Source: Sagittula sp048553715 (GTDB taxonomy: Bacteria > Pseudomonadota > Alphaproteobacteria > Rhodobacterales > Rhodobacteraceae). Taken from it: DNA of 64,000 bases. Of the stretch, positions 36,912 to 46,499 are shown one piece after another. The translations under genes were made by a program, and so were the position numbers. Below the pieces are notes generated by a model. It did no database searches and had not been told where the DNA came from. It saw nothing but the letters and a program-made list of their open reading frames with translations. The number at the start of each line of letters is the position of its first letter. The stretch's first letter is position 1. The DNA lies in contig NZ_JBLZNC010000004.1 of assembly GCF_048553715.1 (NCBI RefSeq), positions 124,001-188,000 on the forward strand. Direction: 5' to 3'.

Positions 36912-37637
36912 GTGCGCGTTCTGTTCGGGCTGGCCGCTGTGGCCCTGCTGACCGTTGCAGGCTGTGGCAAGCCGATGGTGCCATCCTTCGCGGCAAAACT
37001 TCGCGATAGCGCACCGCAAACGGAAAAGCGCAAGGCTCCGTTATCGCGCATATCCTTGGCAGGGGGCGATGTGGTTGTCGCCGGTCCCGAGGGGTACTGC
37101 CTTGATCCCGCGACCTCCCGTTCGGGACAGGGGCAGGGTTTTGCGCTGGTGGCGTCCTGCATGATCCTGTCGGGCGGACAGACGGGTACAAATGTCCCGC
37201 CTGTTCTGGTTGCCGTAACCGTCGGACCCCGTGCGGCCACTGCGGATGTGCCCACAGCGCAAGTGCTGGCAGATGCGGCCGAGGCGCCGCTGCAGGCATC
37301 GTCGCGTGACGATGGCATGGTCCTCGCCCATCTGGGGCGCGGCGGCGCGGCGGTTCTGCCAAACGGCGATCGTCGATACTGGCGCGGTGCTTTTATCGAA
37401 GGGGACCGTATGGTCGGTCTGGCGCTTTATGCACCAAAGGGGCATCCCTTGGCCGGCGCTGCGGGGGCGGGCTTTTTGACGCAAATGCGCGACAGTATTC
37501 ATAAGGCCAGCTCGGGCGGGACGCGTCCCGCGCTGGCGGCGGTTGCTACACCGGATCAGGCCGCACCGACAAAACCGCGCAGCACACGATCAAAACCCGC
37601 GCTTTCACGTTTATTCGCGCGCGTGGGTTTGCCATAA
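36912..37637 (+). CDS. Hypothetical lipoprotein
   Basis: 241 residues from a GTG start. The N-terminus VRVLFGLAAVALLTVAGCGK contains a lipobox (TVAGC) for lipidation. The mature part is unrecognised: ISLAGGDVVVAGPEGYCLDP, SCMILSGGQTGT, GAFIEGDRMVGLALYAPKGH, and a basic, Pro-rich tail (KPRSTRSKPALSRLF). GTG at 36912 is preferred to ATG at 36888 because GAGGGG is well placed and the lipoprotein signal then starts at once. Confidence 0.65.
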   Translation: MRVLFGLAAVALLTVAGCGKPMVPSFAAKLRDSAPQTEKRKAPLSRISLAGGDVVVAGPEGYCLDPATSRSGQGQGFALVASCMILSGGQTGTNVPPVLVAVTVGPRAATADVPTAQVLADAAEAPLQASSRDDGMVLAHLGRGGAAVLPNGDRRYWRGAFIEGDRMVGLALYAPKGHPLAGAAGAGFLTQMRDSIHKASSGGTRPALAAVATPDQAAPTKPRSTRSKPALSRLFARVGLP

Positions 37638-37724
37638 TGCTCCCGAAAGCGAAAGCATTGGTCGAAATCGAGAGCGTCACACCCTAGGGTGGAGACGCAT
37701 CATCGAAGACAGCATGGGGGCAGC

Positions 37725-38501
37725 ATGGCGTCGGGTCAGAAAAAGAAATGGGTCGACAAGATGGTCTTTCGGGCCGCATTGCGGCGCTGGGCGCAGGCGG
37801 CGCGCGCGTCGCACCGGATGGAGCTGTCCGAGCTGCGCGAGCATCGCACCCGCGCCCGTCGCCTGCGCGCCCATCTTGATAAGCTGATCCATGTGGCCGA
37901 GGAACGTTTGGCGCTGCCGATGATCGGCAATCAGGCCTTTCCACGCCCTGTCGATACCGATTGGGCATGGCGCCCTGAACTGTGGTGCGGTCCGCTGCCG
38001 GTGCCGGGCATGTCCTCTGTCGCAAGCCAGTCGATGCTGGGAGACGAGGCGACGATGTTCCATGATTGCGCCCAGTCCGAGCTGACCCTGCGACAGGTGC
38101 GCAACACGCGCGAGGCCGATCTTGCGGCTTATGGCTTGCGCATGGACGTGTTCCGGTTCGACGGGTCGTATCTGTCGTTGGCCATCGATCTGCCTGAAGA
38201 GGCATCACGCGGCCTGAAACGCAGCCATCTGATCCGCATCGACACGATTGTCGAGATGGAAAAGCCGCTGGAGATCTTTGCCCGCCTCAACATCAAACAC
38301 GGGCCGAACACAGAACAGATCGTCCGCGAATTGCCCCTCCACGAGGCGGACATCAATGTGGAGTTCGATCTCGCCTATACCAAGCTCAACGAGAAGCGGG
38401 TCGAAAAGCTGTGGCTGGACCTGATCTTCGAGGGGCCGGAAATGAATCAGGTCGTTCTGCGTGATCTGACCTTCAGTCGCCGCAAGCGCGCCGCGCTGTG
38501 A
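37725..38501 (+). CDS. Conserved hypothetical protein (possibly DUF6478 family)
   Basis: 258 residues, soluble, with a basic coiled N-terminal region (KKKWVDKMVFRAALRRWAQA; RARRLRAHLDKLIHVAEERL) and a beta-rich remainder (LRMDVFRFDGSYLSLAIDLP; VEFDLAYTKLNEKRVEKLWL). I believe this resembles the Rhodobacterales DUF6478 family, but this is recollection and not certain. It is followed 25 bases later by another unknown gene, likely in one unit. Confidence 0.7.
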   Translation: MASGQKKKWVDKMVFRAALRRWAQAARASHRMELSELREHRTRARRLRAHLDKLIHVAEERLALPMIGNQAFPRPVDTDWAWRPELWCGPLPVPGMSSVASQSMLGDEATMFHDCAQSELTLRQVRNTREADLAAYGLRMDVFRFDGSYLSLAIDLPEEASRGLKRSHLIRIDTIVEMEKPLEIFARLNIKHGPNTEQIVRELPLHEADINVEFDLAYTKLNEKRVEKLWLDLIFEGPEMNQVVLRDLTFSRRKRAAL

Positions 38502-38526
38502 CCGTATCGCGCACAAGGGGAACCGT

Positions 38527-38916
38527 ATGACTGCTTTGAAACTGACGAAAACCCGCTTTGTCGAAGGCCATTGGGAAGGCATCCTGACCTCCTCGGTCGA
38601 GGGGACGGTCCCCGATGTTCAGGTGACCCTGCGCGACACGCCTCTGGAAGGGGTGACGGTGACCGAAATCGCCGAGGACACAGCCCGTCCCGGCCCCCGC
38701 TGGGTTGTGCGCATCCCCGTCCCGGCGGAGGCCGTGGGCGACGGGGTGCAAACCATCCTGATTTTCGACGCGGCAACCGATACCGTTCTGAACAGTGTCA
38801 CGCTGGTCGCGGGCGAGGCCTTGGGCGACGACATCCGCGCCGAGGTTGAACTGCTGCGTGCGGAGCTGGACATGCTCAAACGTGCCTTCCGCCGGCATTG
38901 TCTGGAAACCGCCTGA
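38527..38916 (+). CDS. Hypothetical protein
   Basis: 129 residues, not recognised. Beta-rich N-terminal part (LKLTKTRFVEGHWEGILTSS; VTVTEIAEDTARPGPRWVVR; DGVQTILIFDAATDTVLNSV) and a C-terminal coiled coil (VELLRAELDMLKRAFRRHC). No signal peptide. An AAGGGG site precedes the ATG. Being 25 bases after the preceding gene it is probably co-expressed. Confidence 0.7.
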   Translation: MTALKLTKTRFVEGHWEGILTSSVEGTVPDVQVTLRDTPLEGVTVTEIAEDTARPGPRWVVRIPVPAEAVGDGVQTILIFDAATDTVLNSVTLVAGEALGDDIRAEVELLRAELDMLKRAFRRHCLETA

Positions 38917-39025
38917 CCTGCAGGCGACGGCGGGTTTGCATTTCTGCACTGGCCTCAAACGCTTGGGCTGATTGACCTTTCGTAACGCGGCGTCCACGGT
39001 GGGCCCATTGCGAAAGGTCCATTCC

Positions 39026-39940
39026 ATGTCCCCGATGCGCGGCATTGCGCTGAAACTGGCGTCCGTCTTTCTGTTCACCATTATGGCGTCTTTGATCAAG
39101 GCCGCGTCGGATCATGTTCCGGCGGGCGAAGCGGTGTTCTTCCGCTCGGCCCTTGCCATGCCGGTGATTGTGGCGTGGCTGGCGATGCGTGGTGATCTTC
39201 GCACCGGTTTGCGGGCCAAACGTCCGTTGATGCACATCTGGCGCGGCATGGTGGGTGTCACGGCCATGGGATGTAACTTTGCGGCGCTCGGGCTTTTGCC
39301 ACTGCCCGAGGTGACGGTCCTCGGCTATGCCGCGCCCATGCTGACGGTTCTATTGGCGGCCGTGATGCTGGGGGAGCGGCTGAAGCTGTTTCGCATGACG
39401 GCGGTCGTGCTGGGACTGGCGGGCGTCACGGTTGTGATGTGGCCAAGGTTGAGCATTGGCGACGTCAGCGATGTGGCCCTGTGGGGGGTCGGTTTCATCA
39501 TGGTGTCGGCGGTGATGCGGGCGCTGGCGCAGATCCAGATCCGGCGCATGGTCGCGACCGAGGAAACCTCGGCCATCGTGTTCTACTTCTCGCTGACAGC
39601 GACGTGCTTTTCGCTGCTGACGCTACCCTTTGGATGGACGTGGCCCTCGGCCCCCGTGCTATGGATGCTGGTCGGGTCCGGCGTGATTGGCGGGGTGGCG
39701 CAGATTTTCCTGACATCGTCCTACAGGTTTGCGGGGGCGGCGGTTCTGGCACCGTTCGAATATGCGTCGATCCTGTTTGCTGTGGTCTTCGGGTATGTGC
39801 TGTTCGACGAGGTCCCGACCCCGAATGTGCTGGTCGGGGCGGGGATTGTGATCCTTGCCGGGATCGGGATCATCCTGCGCGAACGTCAATTGGGTCTGCG
39901 CCGCGGCAAGGCACGTCCCGGCATGACGCCCCAAGGGTAA
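39026..39940 (+). CDS. EamA/DMT family transporter
   Basis: 304 residues with ten membrane segments from two EamA repeats: SVFLFTIMASLIKAASDHVP with FFRSALAMPVIVAWLAMRG starts the first, and VALWGVGFIMVSAVMRALAQ the second; PFEYASILFAVVFGYVLFDE is the typical last-but-one crossing. Substrate unknown. The ATG at 39026 is chosen since the preceding in-frame residues are not hydrophobic. Confidence 0.87.
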   Translation: MSPMRGIALKLASVFLFTIMASLIKAASDHVPAGEAVFFRSALAMPVIVAWLAMRGDLRTGLRAKRPLMHIWRGMVGVTAMGCNFAALGLLPLPEVTVLGYAAPMLTVLLAAVMLGERLKLFRMTAVVLGLAGVTVVMWPRLSIGDVSDVALWGVGFIMVSAVMRALAQIQIRRMVATEETSAIVFYFSLTATCFSLLTLPFGWTWPSAPVLWMLVGSGVIGGVAQIFLTSSYRFAGAAVLAPFEYASILFAVVFGYVLFDEVPTPNVLVGAGIVILAGIGIILRERQLGLRRGKARPGMTPQG

Positions 39941-39942
39941 TT

Positions 39943-41253
39943 CTACAGATCGAAGCGATCCGCCAACCAATACGCGGGGCGCAATAGGTGGCGGCGGTGG
40001 CGGCCCAGCGGAAACCGTTTTGGCGGCGCGGCCAGAAAGGCAGGCAAGCCCGTGACGGGCGTGCCCAGCATGTGCTGCGCTATGCAATGCCCCAGATAGC
40101 TGCCCATGGCGACGCCATTGCCATGAAACCCCAGCGCACCGAACAGACCGTCATGACCGGGCATCGGCCCGCAGAACGGATGGCCTGAGCGCATAAGGCA
40201 AACCAGACCGGACCATTCATGGGTGATCTCGACATCGCGCCAATCGGGAAACAGGCTGTGAAAATCGTGGCGGATGCGGGCGGCAATGCTGGCTTGTTCT
40301 TGCGGTGATGCGCTCAGCCCGCCCCGCATCCCGAATAAAAACCGCCCGTCGGGCAGCTTGCGGAAATAATGCAGCAAGCGCCGGGTGTCATAAGCCATCT
40401 GGGCCGAGGTCCAGCCCGCGGCCTGTTGCTCAGCCGCGCTCAGCGGGCGGGTGACGATGACCGTGCTTTGCACAGGCAGGGTCCGCGCGCGCAGCCAGTC
40501 GGGCAGGTTCTCCGCGCTATAGCCATTGGTGGCCAGAACGACCTGCCGCGCGGTGATGGTTCCGGTGGGGGTGGTCAATTGCCATTGCGTGCCGCGCGAC
40601 AGCTGTGTGACCGGGCTGTTGGCATGCAGATCGACCCCTGCGGCCCGCGCGTCGGATGCCAGATGACTGTGGTATTTGCGCGGGTTCAGCGCCCGCCCCA
40701 AGGGAATGGTGACCCCGCCATGCCACGGGCCGGACATGCCTGCGCTGGCTAGATCATTGGGCGCATGTACCTTGGGGCTGACGCCGTAGGTCGCCGCGAT
40801 CTGGTCCACGTCGGCCTGCAAGCCGCGCCAGGCCCGCGCTGAATGGGCAAGGATGGTTTCCCCGTCAGAATGCACATCCGCGTCACGACCGCCAAGAGTG
40901 TGCAGCACGTGATCGATGGCCGCGCGTTCCGTGCCGTGCCATTTCTGTGCGGCGCTTTCGCCGTGCTGGCGGGCCAGCATCTCTCCCGACACCAACGCCC
41001 CGCCGAGGCAGCAAAACCCGCCGTTGCGACCAGAGGCGCCCCAACCGGGGTGCTCTGCCTCCAGCAGGCGGACGTGTCGCCCGGCGCGGGCCAAGGTGAG
41101 CGCCGCGTTCAACCCGGTAAAGCCGCCACCAATAACGGCCACATCACAGTGCTGGTCGCATTGGACCGCAGGCCAGTCCAGTGGGGCCACGGTATCCGCC
41201 CAGAACGCCCCGGTTTGGGGCGCATAGGCGGCATCCTCGTAAAGGCGTCTCAC
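39943..41253 (-). CDS. FAD-dependent amine oxidoreductase (PuuB-like)
   Basis: 436 residues. An N-terminal FAD dinucleotide fold, DVAVIGGGFTGLNAALTLAR, with EAEHPGWGASGRNGGFC and the C-terminal FGALGFHGNGVAMGSYLG, fits the DAO family and in particular gamma-glutamylputrescine oxidase-like enzymes. The start is GTG at 41253, overlapping the upstream permease stop (GTGA). It is the last gene of a polyamine-type ABC transporter operon, suggesting that an imported polyamine or derivative is oxidised. Confidence 0.85.
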   Translation of the reverse strand: MRRLYEDAAYAPQTGAFWADTVAPLDWPAVQCDQHCDVAVIGGGFTGLNAALTLARAGRHVRLLEAEHPGWGASGRNGGFCCLGGALVSGEMLARQHGESAAQKWHGTERAAIDHVLHTLGGRDADVHSDGETILAHSARAWRGLQADVDQIAATYGVSPKVHAPNDLASAGMSGPWHGGVTIPLGRALNPRKYHSHLASDARAAGVDLHANSPVTQLSRGTQWQLTTPTGTITARQVVLATNGYSAENLPDWLRARTLPVQSTVIVTRPLSAAEQQAAGWTSAQMAYDTRRLLHYFRKLPDGRFLFGMRGGLSASPQEQASIAARIRHDFHSLFPDWRDVEITHEWSGLVCLMRSGHPFCGPMPGHDGLFGALGFHGNGVAMGSYLGHCIAQHMLGTPVTGLPAFLAAPPKRFPLGRHRRHLLRPAYWLADRFDL

Positions 41254-42068
41254 GCCGAGGCTTCGGCGGCGCGTTCCTCACGGGCTCGGCGCATGGCGTC
41301 ACGTTTGGTCAGCAGCGATGCGGTGATGACCCCGATGGTGACAATGACGATCAGCACGGTGGACAGCGCATTGATCTGCGGGCTGACGCCCAGACGCACT
41401 GCCGAAAAGATCTTGATCGGCAGGGTCGTCGCCCCCGGCCCCGTGGTAAAGGAGGCGATCACCAGATCGTCCAGCGATAGGGTAAAGGCCAGCAGCCAGC
41501 CCGAAATCACCGCAGGGGCGATGATCGGCAGGGTTACAAGGCGGAAGGCCTCGAACGGGGTAGCGCCCAGATCGCGCGCAGCCTCCTCCAAGGCGGCATC
41601 AAAGCTGACCAGCCGTGACGACACCACCACCGAGACATAGCACATCGCAAATGTGGTATGCGCCAGAACCACCGTCAGAATGCCGCGATCTATGTTCAAC
41701 CCGATGAACAGCAGCAACAGCGACAGGCCGGTGATAACCTCTGGCATGACAAGCGGGGCGTAGATCATGCCGGAGAACAGCGTGCGGCCCGGAAAGCGCC
41801 CGACGCGCACCAGAACATGCGCCGCCATCGTGCCCAGCACCGTGGCCAGCGTCGAGGAAAAGAACGCCACCCGCAATGTCACCCACGCCGCATCAAGAAA
41901 TTCCTGATCCTCCATCAGCGCGCTGTACCATTTGGTCGAGAATCCGGCCCAGACGGTGACCAGACGGCTTTCGTTGAACGAATAGATCACCAGAATGACC
42001 ATCGGCAGATACAGGAACACGAAACCGAAGGTCAGCGCCGTGACATTGAACCAGGACAGCCGTTTCAT
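41250..42068 (-). CDS. potI: Polyamine-type ABC transporter permease (PotI/PotC-like)
   Basis: 272 residues with six membrane segments and the inner-membrane coupling loop DAALEEAARDLGATPFEAFR before LVTLPIIAPAVISGWLLAFT. LVMPEVITGLSLLLLFIG is typical of PotI/PotC. It pairs with the permease at 42106 and the ATPase at 43230. Its stop overlaps the oxidoreductase start by 4 bases. Substrate: probably putrescine or spermidine by family. Confidence 0.9.
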   Translation of the reverse strand: MKRLSWFNVTALTFGFVFLYLPMVILVIYSFNESRLVTVWAGFSTKWYSALMEDQEFLDAAWVTLRVAFFSSTLATVLGTMAAHVLVRVGRFPGRTLFSGMIYAPLVMPEVITGLSLLLLFIGLNIDRGILTVVLAHTTFAMCYVSVVVSSRLVSFDAALEEAARDLGATPFEAFRLVTLPIIAPAVISGWLLAFTLSLDDLVIASFTTGPGATTLPIKIFSAVRLGVSPQINALSTVLIVIVTIGVITASLLTKRDAMRRAREERAAEASA

Positions 42069-42105
42069 GCGGGGCCTTTCAGGGTCTTTGTAGGGGCCGA
42101 GGCGA

Positions 42106-43233
42106 TCATTTCTCCGCCTCGCGCGATTTTTCCTCGGACCGTTGGAACAGGACGATGGGAATGATCAGGATCAGCAGCAAGATCACCGCAACAGTCGCCG
42201 CGACAGGCCAGTCCCCGTTGTTAAAGAACTCTTCCCATAGGACCTTGCCAATCATCAGCGTGCCAGAGCCGCCCAGCAGCGAGGGGATGACAAATTCACC
42301 AATGGTCGGGATGAACACCAGAAAACAGCCTGCGATGATGCCGCCGCGCGATAGCGGAAAGGTCACCAGCCAAAAGGCCTGAAGCCGCGAACAGCCCAGA
42401 TCCTCGGCCGCTTCCAGCAGGCTTTCGTCCAGCTTTTCCAAGGCTGCATAGATCGGCAGCACCATGAAGGGCAGGTAGGTGTAGACAATGCCGATATAGA
42501 CGGCGAGCTTGGTGTTCAGGATCTGGAGGGGCGTCGAGATCACGCCAAGCCAGAGCAGGAACTGGTTCAGCACCCCCTCGTTCCCGAGAATGCCCATCAG
42601 CGAATAGACACGGATAAGGAAGGACGTCCAGAACGGCAAGATCACCAGCATCAGCAGCGTCGCATGCCATTCGCGCGGGGCGCGCGCCATGCCGTAGGCC
42701 ATGGGATAGCCCACCAGCAGCGTGGCAAACGTCGCGATCACCGCAATCTGCAGCGAGCTGAGATAGGCTTTCCAATACAGATCATCGGTGGTCAGAAAGC
42801 TGTAATTCTCGAAATCCAGTTCTGACAGGAACGCCTGTAGGCCGGCCCAACCGTCCGACAGGGTCAGGAGCGGCGTGTAAGGCGGGCGCGACAGGGCGTA
42901 ATCGGACAGCGAAATCTTGAACACGATGGCAAAGGGCACAAGGAACAGCGCCACAAGCCACAGATAGGGCAGGCCGATCACGGCTGCGCCCATGAAATTT
43001 CCGCGGTCGTCCGGGTCCATCCGGCTGAGCGAGACCAGAGCAACCGCCCCAAGCCCCAGCGCACCGGCCAGCGTCAGGGCAAAGCCGTCCGCATCCGCAG
43101 CCGCCAACCCGTTGGCCCACAGCCCGGCAATCACCTGCGCCGCAAGCATCGCGCATCCGATCAGCGTAAGACCCAAGGCCAGATTGCGCGCACGTGTGGG
43201 GGCGGGTCTGTCCAAAGCGGGGACGTCGGTCAC
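42106..43233 (-). CDS. potH: Polyamine-type ABC transporter permease (PotH/PotB-like)
   Basis: 375 residues, longer than typical PotH because of an N-terminal extension with two extra hydrophobic segments (LALGLTLIGCAMLAAQVIAG; FALTLAGALGLGAVALVSLS). The core has AAVIGLPYLWLVALFLVPFA, ILPFWTSFLIRVYSLMGILG and the coupling loop SLLEAAEDLGCSRLQAF. The GTG at 43233 overlaps the ATPase stop (GTGA) and is preceded by CTGGAGG, fixing this start rather than one further upstream. Confidence 0.9.
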   Translation of the reverse strand: MTDVPALDRPAPTRARNLALGLTLIGCAMLAAQVIAGLWANGLAAADADGFALTLAGALGLGAVALVSLSRMDPDDRGNFMGAAVIGLPYLWLVALFLVPFAIVFKISLSDYALSRPPYTPLLTLSDGWAGLQAFLSELDFENYSFLTTDDLYWKAYLSSLQIAVIATFATLLVGYPMAYGMARAPREWHATLLMLVILPFWTSFLIRVYSLMGILGNEGVLNQFLLWLGVISTPLQILNTKLAVYIGIVYTYLPFMVLPIYAALEKLDESLLEAAEDLGCSRLQAFWLVTFPLSRGGIIAGCFLVFIPTIGEFVIPSLLGGSGTLMIGKVLWEEFFNNGDWPVAATVAVILLLILIIPIVLFQRSEEKSREAEK

Positions 43234-44630
43234 GAATCGTCCTCCAGCACCACTCCGGCGGTTGCGGTGAATGACAGCCAGACTTCGTCCTCCCACGTGA
43301 TGTCGCGGTTGGCGATGCGGCGGGTGTTGGCGACCTTGGCCTTGACCATCGCGCCATTGGCCAGCTCGACATGATAGGTCGACATATTGCCCAGATAGGC
43401 GATGTCGATGACCTTGCCGCGCAGCACATTGGCGGCCTCGGGGCGGTCCTTCCAGATCGAAATCTTTTCGGGGCGCAGGGAGAACGCCACCTGTTGACCA
43501 CCGCGCGCGGGATCGCCGTTGGCAATGATCAGCGGCGGCTGGTTGTCCGCCCAGTGCAGTTCCAGACCGCCGTCGGGGATCTTGGTGTCGCCCCGCCTGC
43601 GGGTCTGTGGCGCCGCAGGGGCCGGGCTGTCGGTGATCGGGTCGGGCATGGGCAGGGCCTTGGGCTCGTCGATCCAGCGACCAAAGACGGGGGCAAAGAC
43701 CTTGTCATGCAGTTTCATGCCAAGCGCGTTGGGCTGCGGTGTGCGCGCGGCTTCGGCGGCCATGTCGTTCAATGCGGCCTCTGCCTCGGGGCTGGTGGGT
43801 TCGGGCAGCGGCTGGGCCACGGGATCCAGCGCGGGCACCGATGTTTCGCGCAGCTGCGCCGTGCCGCGGAACAGGTTCACGTCCCCGATGAAGTCCGCCA
43901 CATAGACACTGTTGGGCGCTTCGTAGATGCGGTCTGGCGTGTCGACCTGCATGATCTTGCCGTTGTCCATGACCGCCACGCGGGAGGCCACGGTCATGGC
44001 TTCCTCTTGGTCGTGGGTCACGATGATAAAGGTGGTCCCGGTCTTTTCCTGAATATCCATCAGCTCGAACTGGGTTTCCTCGCGCAGCTTCTTGTCTAGC
44101 GCGCCCAAGGGTTCGTCCAGCAGCAACAGTTTCGGCGCCCGCGCCAGGGAACGGGCCAGCGCCACACGCTGCCGTTGCCCGCCAGAGATCTGGTGCGGTT
44201 TGCGCTGGGCGAATTTTTCCAGACGGGTCAGGCGCAGCATTTCCCGCACGCGCTGTTCGATCTCGTCCTTGGGCTTTTTCGCGCGGCGCAGACCAAAGGC
44301 GATGTTTTCCCAGACCGACAGATGCGGGAACAGCGCGTAGCTTTGGAACATCATGTTGACGCTGCGCTGGTTGGCGGGAATGTCGGTCAGGTCATAGCCG
44401 CCCAACAGGATCTGCCCCGAGGTGGGTTGTTCAAACCCCGCAAGCATCCGCATCAGGGTGGTCTTGCCACAGCCGGACGGGCCGAGCAGGGCAAAGAATT
44501 CCCGCGCGTAGATGTCTTGGGTCAGGTCGTCGATGGCGACAAAATCGCCAAAGCGTTTGGTCACGCCCTTGAACTGGATCAGGGGCTTTTCGGCGGGATC
44601 ATCCCAGGGGGCGAATACGGTCTGGCTCAT
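43230..44630 (-). CDS. potG: Polyamine-type ABC transporter ATP-binding protein (PotG/PotA-like)
   Basis: 466 residues. Walker A LLGPSGCGKTTLMRML, signature ISGGQRQRVALARSLARAPK, Walker B LLLLDEPLGALDKKLRE. The C-terminal TOBE part is interrupted after VNLFRGTAQL by about 140 residues of Pro/Ala-rich sequence (PEPTSPEAEAALNDM; PDPITDSPAPAAPQTRRRG) before resuming at VAFSLRPEKI. Usual PotG is about 375 residues. First gene of the operon; no substrate-binding protein gene precedes it. The ATG at 44630 or 44639 is possible. Confidence 0.9.
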   Translation of the reverse strand: MSQTVFAPWDDPAEKPLIQFKGVTKRFGDFVAIDDLTQDIYAREFFALLGPSGCGKTTLMRMLAGFEQPTSGQILLGGYDLTDIPANQRSVNMMFQSYALFPHLSVWENIAFGLRRAKKPKDEIEQRVREMLRLTRLEKFAQRKPHQISGGQRQRVALARSLARAPKLLLLDEPLGALDKKLREETQFELMDIQEKTGTTFIIVTHDQEEAMTVASRVAVMDNGKIMQVDTPDRIYEAPNSVYVADFIGDVNLFRGTAQLRETSVPALDPVAQPLPEPTSPEAEAALNDMAAEAARTPQPNALGMKLHDKVFAPVFGRWIDEPKALPMPDPITDSPAPAAPQTRRRGDTKIPDGGLELHWADNQPPLIIANGDPARGGQQVAFSLRPEKISIWKDRPEAANVLRGKVIDIAYLGNMSTYHVELANGAMVKAKVANTRRIANRDITWEDEVWLSFTATAGVVLEDDS

Positions 44631-44756
44631 GCGGCCCATCGTCAACAGCGCGCGGCAAAAGGCAAGACGCCCCGCGCGCGGAATGCCGGATTTTTTGCCC
44701 CGTCGCGCTGTCTTTTTGGTTGTGGGTTCGGTTTGGGGCGGATGGGTGCGACAAAT

Positions 44757-44784
44757 TTGACCACCGCAGGAATGAGCCTAATTT
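44757..44784 (+). promoter_or_regulatory. Sigma-70-type promoter of the BCCT gene
   Basis: TTGACC (44757-44762), a 16-base spacer, TAATTT (44779-44784), about 57 bases before the BCCT transporter ATG. Confidence 0.55.
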
Positions 44785-44841
44785 CAGCACATTAGATGCA
44801 GGTTCCCCTGACCGGCATGCCATCCATAGGAGAGTTTTCGC

Positions 44842-46446
44842 ATGGCTTCCAGCGATACAGAGGATTCGGATGACGCCAATCCCAACGTGCTTGATTTCGA
44901 TACAGAGTATGAGATCGGACAGGACAACATCCAGCCGATGGGGCTGGACATCCACAACCCAGTCTTTGTGATATCCGGCGCGCTTGTCGTGGCCTTTGTG
45001 GCGGCGTCGCTGTTCAACCAAGAGGCCTCTGCCGCTTTTTTCGGCTGGCTGCGGCCCTTTCTGACGTCAAAGTTTGACTGGTTCCTGATGCTGTCGGTCA
45101 ATCTGATGGTGGTGTTCTGTCTGGCGCTGGTGTTTTTGCCGGTGGGCAAGGTGCGGCTGGGCGGCGCGGACGCCAAACCGGAATACAGCTACGCCGGTTG
45201 GATCGCGATGCTGTTCTCCGCCGGCATCGGGATTGGTCTGCTGTTCTTCTCGGTGCTTGAGCCGATGTATTACACGCTGCCGGAGCTGGACTCCTGGCCT
45301 TTGGGACGCGATCCGTCGCTGCCGGGGAACGAGAACCTCGCCCTTGTCGGCACCTTCTTTCACTGGGGGATCAGCGGGTGGGCGATCTATGTGCTGGTTG
45401 CGTTGTCCTTGGCGGTGTTCAGCTTTAACCTTGGTCTGCCGCTGACATTGCGCAGCGCCTTTTATCCGCTGCTGGGCGAGCGGGTCTGGGGGTGGTGGGG
45501 CCATGTCATTGACATCCTCGCGGTCTTTGCCACGCTGTTTGGCCTGACGACCTCGCTGGGTCTTGGGGCGCAACAGGTGGCGGCCGGGCTGAACGATGTC
45601 TTTGGCATTCCGCTGTCGGACATGCTGACCGTCGGTCTGATCCTCGGGATCACGGCAATTGCGCTGGTATCGGTGCTGTTGGGCATGGATGCGGGGGTGA
45701 AACGGCTTTCCGAGATCAACATGCTGATGGCGCTGGGGCTGTTCATCTTCGTCCTGATCGTGGGGCCGACGCTGGGTCTGCTGGAACGCTTTGGCGCGGC
45801 GATGGCGGATTACGTGGTGAATTTTGCCGCACTGTCCAATCCCTTTGGCCGCGAGGACACTGGCTATATGCACGGTTGGACGACATTCTACTGGGCGTGG
45901 TGGATCGCATGGTCGCCGTTTGTGGGCATGTTCATCGCGCGCATCTCATATGGTCGTACCGTGCGCGAGTTTATCATTTGTGTGCTGATTGCGCCGACCT
46001 TGGTGTGCTGCCTGTGGATGTCGGTCTTTGGCACGATGGCGTTGGATCAACTGGCCGCCGGGTATGAGGGGGCAAAGGATGTGGTCATCGCCTACCAGCC
46101 CGAGCTGTCGTTTTTCCGCATGATCGACCAGTTGCCGCTGTACAATCTTATCGCGCCGATCTGTCTGGTTTTGATCGTGGTCTTCTTTGTCACATCGTCT
46201 GACAGCGGCTCGCTTGTGATCGATACCATCACGGCGGGTGGCAAGCTGGATGCGCCGGTGGCGCAGCGCGTGTTCTGGTGCACATTCGAGGGGCTTGTTG
46301 CCATTGCGCTGCTTTTGGGTGGCGGGCTGAACGCGCTGCAAGGCGCCGCGGTCAGCATGGGCATTCCCTTCACGGTGGTTTTGCTGGGAATGATGTATTG
46401 CCTGTGGGTGGCCCTACGGTCCGAGCGGGCAAAGCTGCTGGGTTAG
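44842..46446 (+). CDS. BCCT family transporter
   Basis: 534 residues with twelve membrane segments. The family signature is clear: YAGWIAMLFSAGIGIGLLFF, LVGTFFHWGISGWAIYVLVA, and the Trp-rich TTFYWAWWIAWSPFVGMFIA. SSDSGSLVIDTITAG marks the second sodium-site region. BCCT carriers take up glycine betaine, choline, carnitine or DMSP; in marine Roseobacters any of these is plausible. The ATG at 44842 follows AGGAGAG. It diverges from potG. Confidence 0.92.
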   Translation: MASSDTEDSDDANPNVLDFDTEYEIGQDNIQPMGLDIHNPVFVISGALVVAFVAASLFNQEASAAFFGWLRPFLTSKFDWFLMLSVNLMVVFCLALVFLPVGKVRLGGADAKPEYSYAGWIAMLFSAGIGIGLLFFSVLEPMYYTLPELDSWPLGRDPSLPGNENLALVGTFFHWGISGWAIYVLVALSLAVFSFNLGLPLTLRSAFYPLLGERVWGWWGHVIDILAVFATLFGLTTSLGLGAQQVAAGLNDVFGIPLSDMLTVGLILGITAIALVSVLLGMDAGVKRLSEINMLMALGLFIFVLIVGPTLGLLERFGAAMADYVVNFAALSNPFGREDTGYMHGWTTFYWAWWIAWSPFVGMFIARISYGRTVREFIICVLIAPTLVCCLWMSVFGTMALDQLAAGYEGAKDVVIAYQPELSFFRMIDQLPLYNLIAPICLVLIVVFFVTSSDSGSLVIDTITAGGKLDAPVAQRVFWCTFEGLVAIALLLGGGLNALQGAAVSMGIPFTVVLLGMMYCLWVALRSERAKLLG

Positions 46447-46456
46447 ACAAACATAT

Positions 46457-46482
46457 GCCCCCGCCCCTGATGTGGGCGGGGC
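46457..46482 (+). terminator. Hairpin after the BCCT gene
   Basis: GCCCCCGCCC pairs with GGGCGGGGC around a short loop directly after the BCCT stop codon. It lacks a clear T run; the next hairpin at 46500 may help end this message. Confidence 0.5.
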
Positions 46483-46499
46483 ATAACGCAGGCGCAAAA

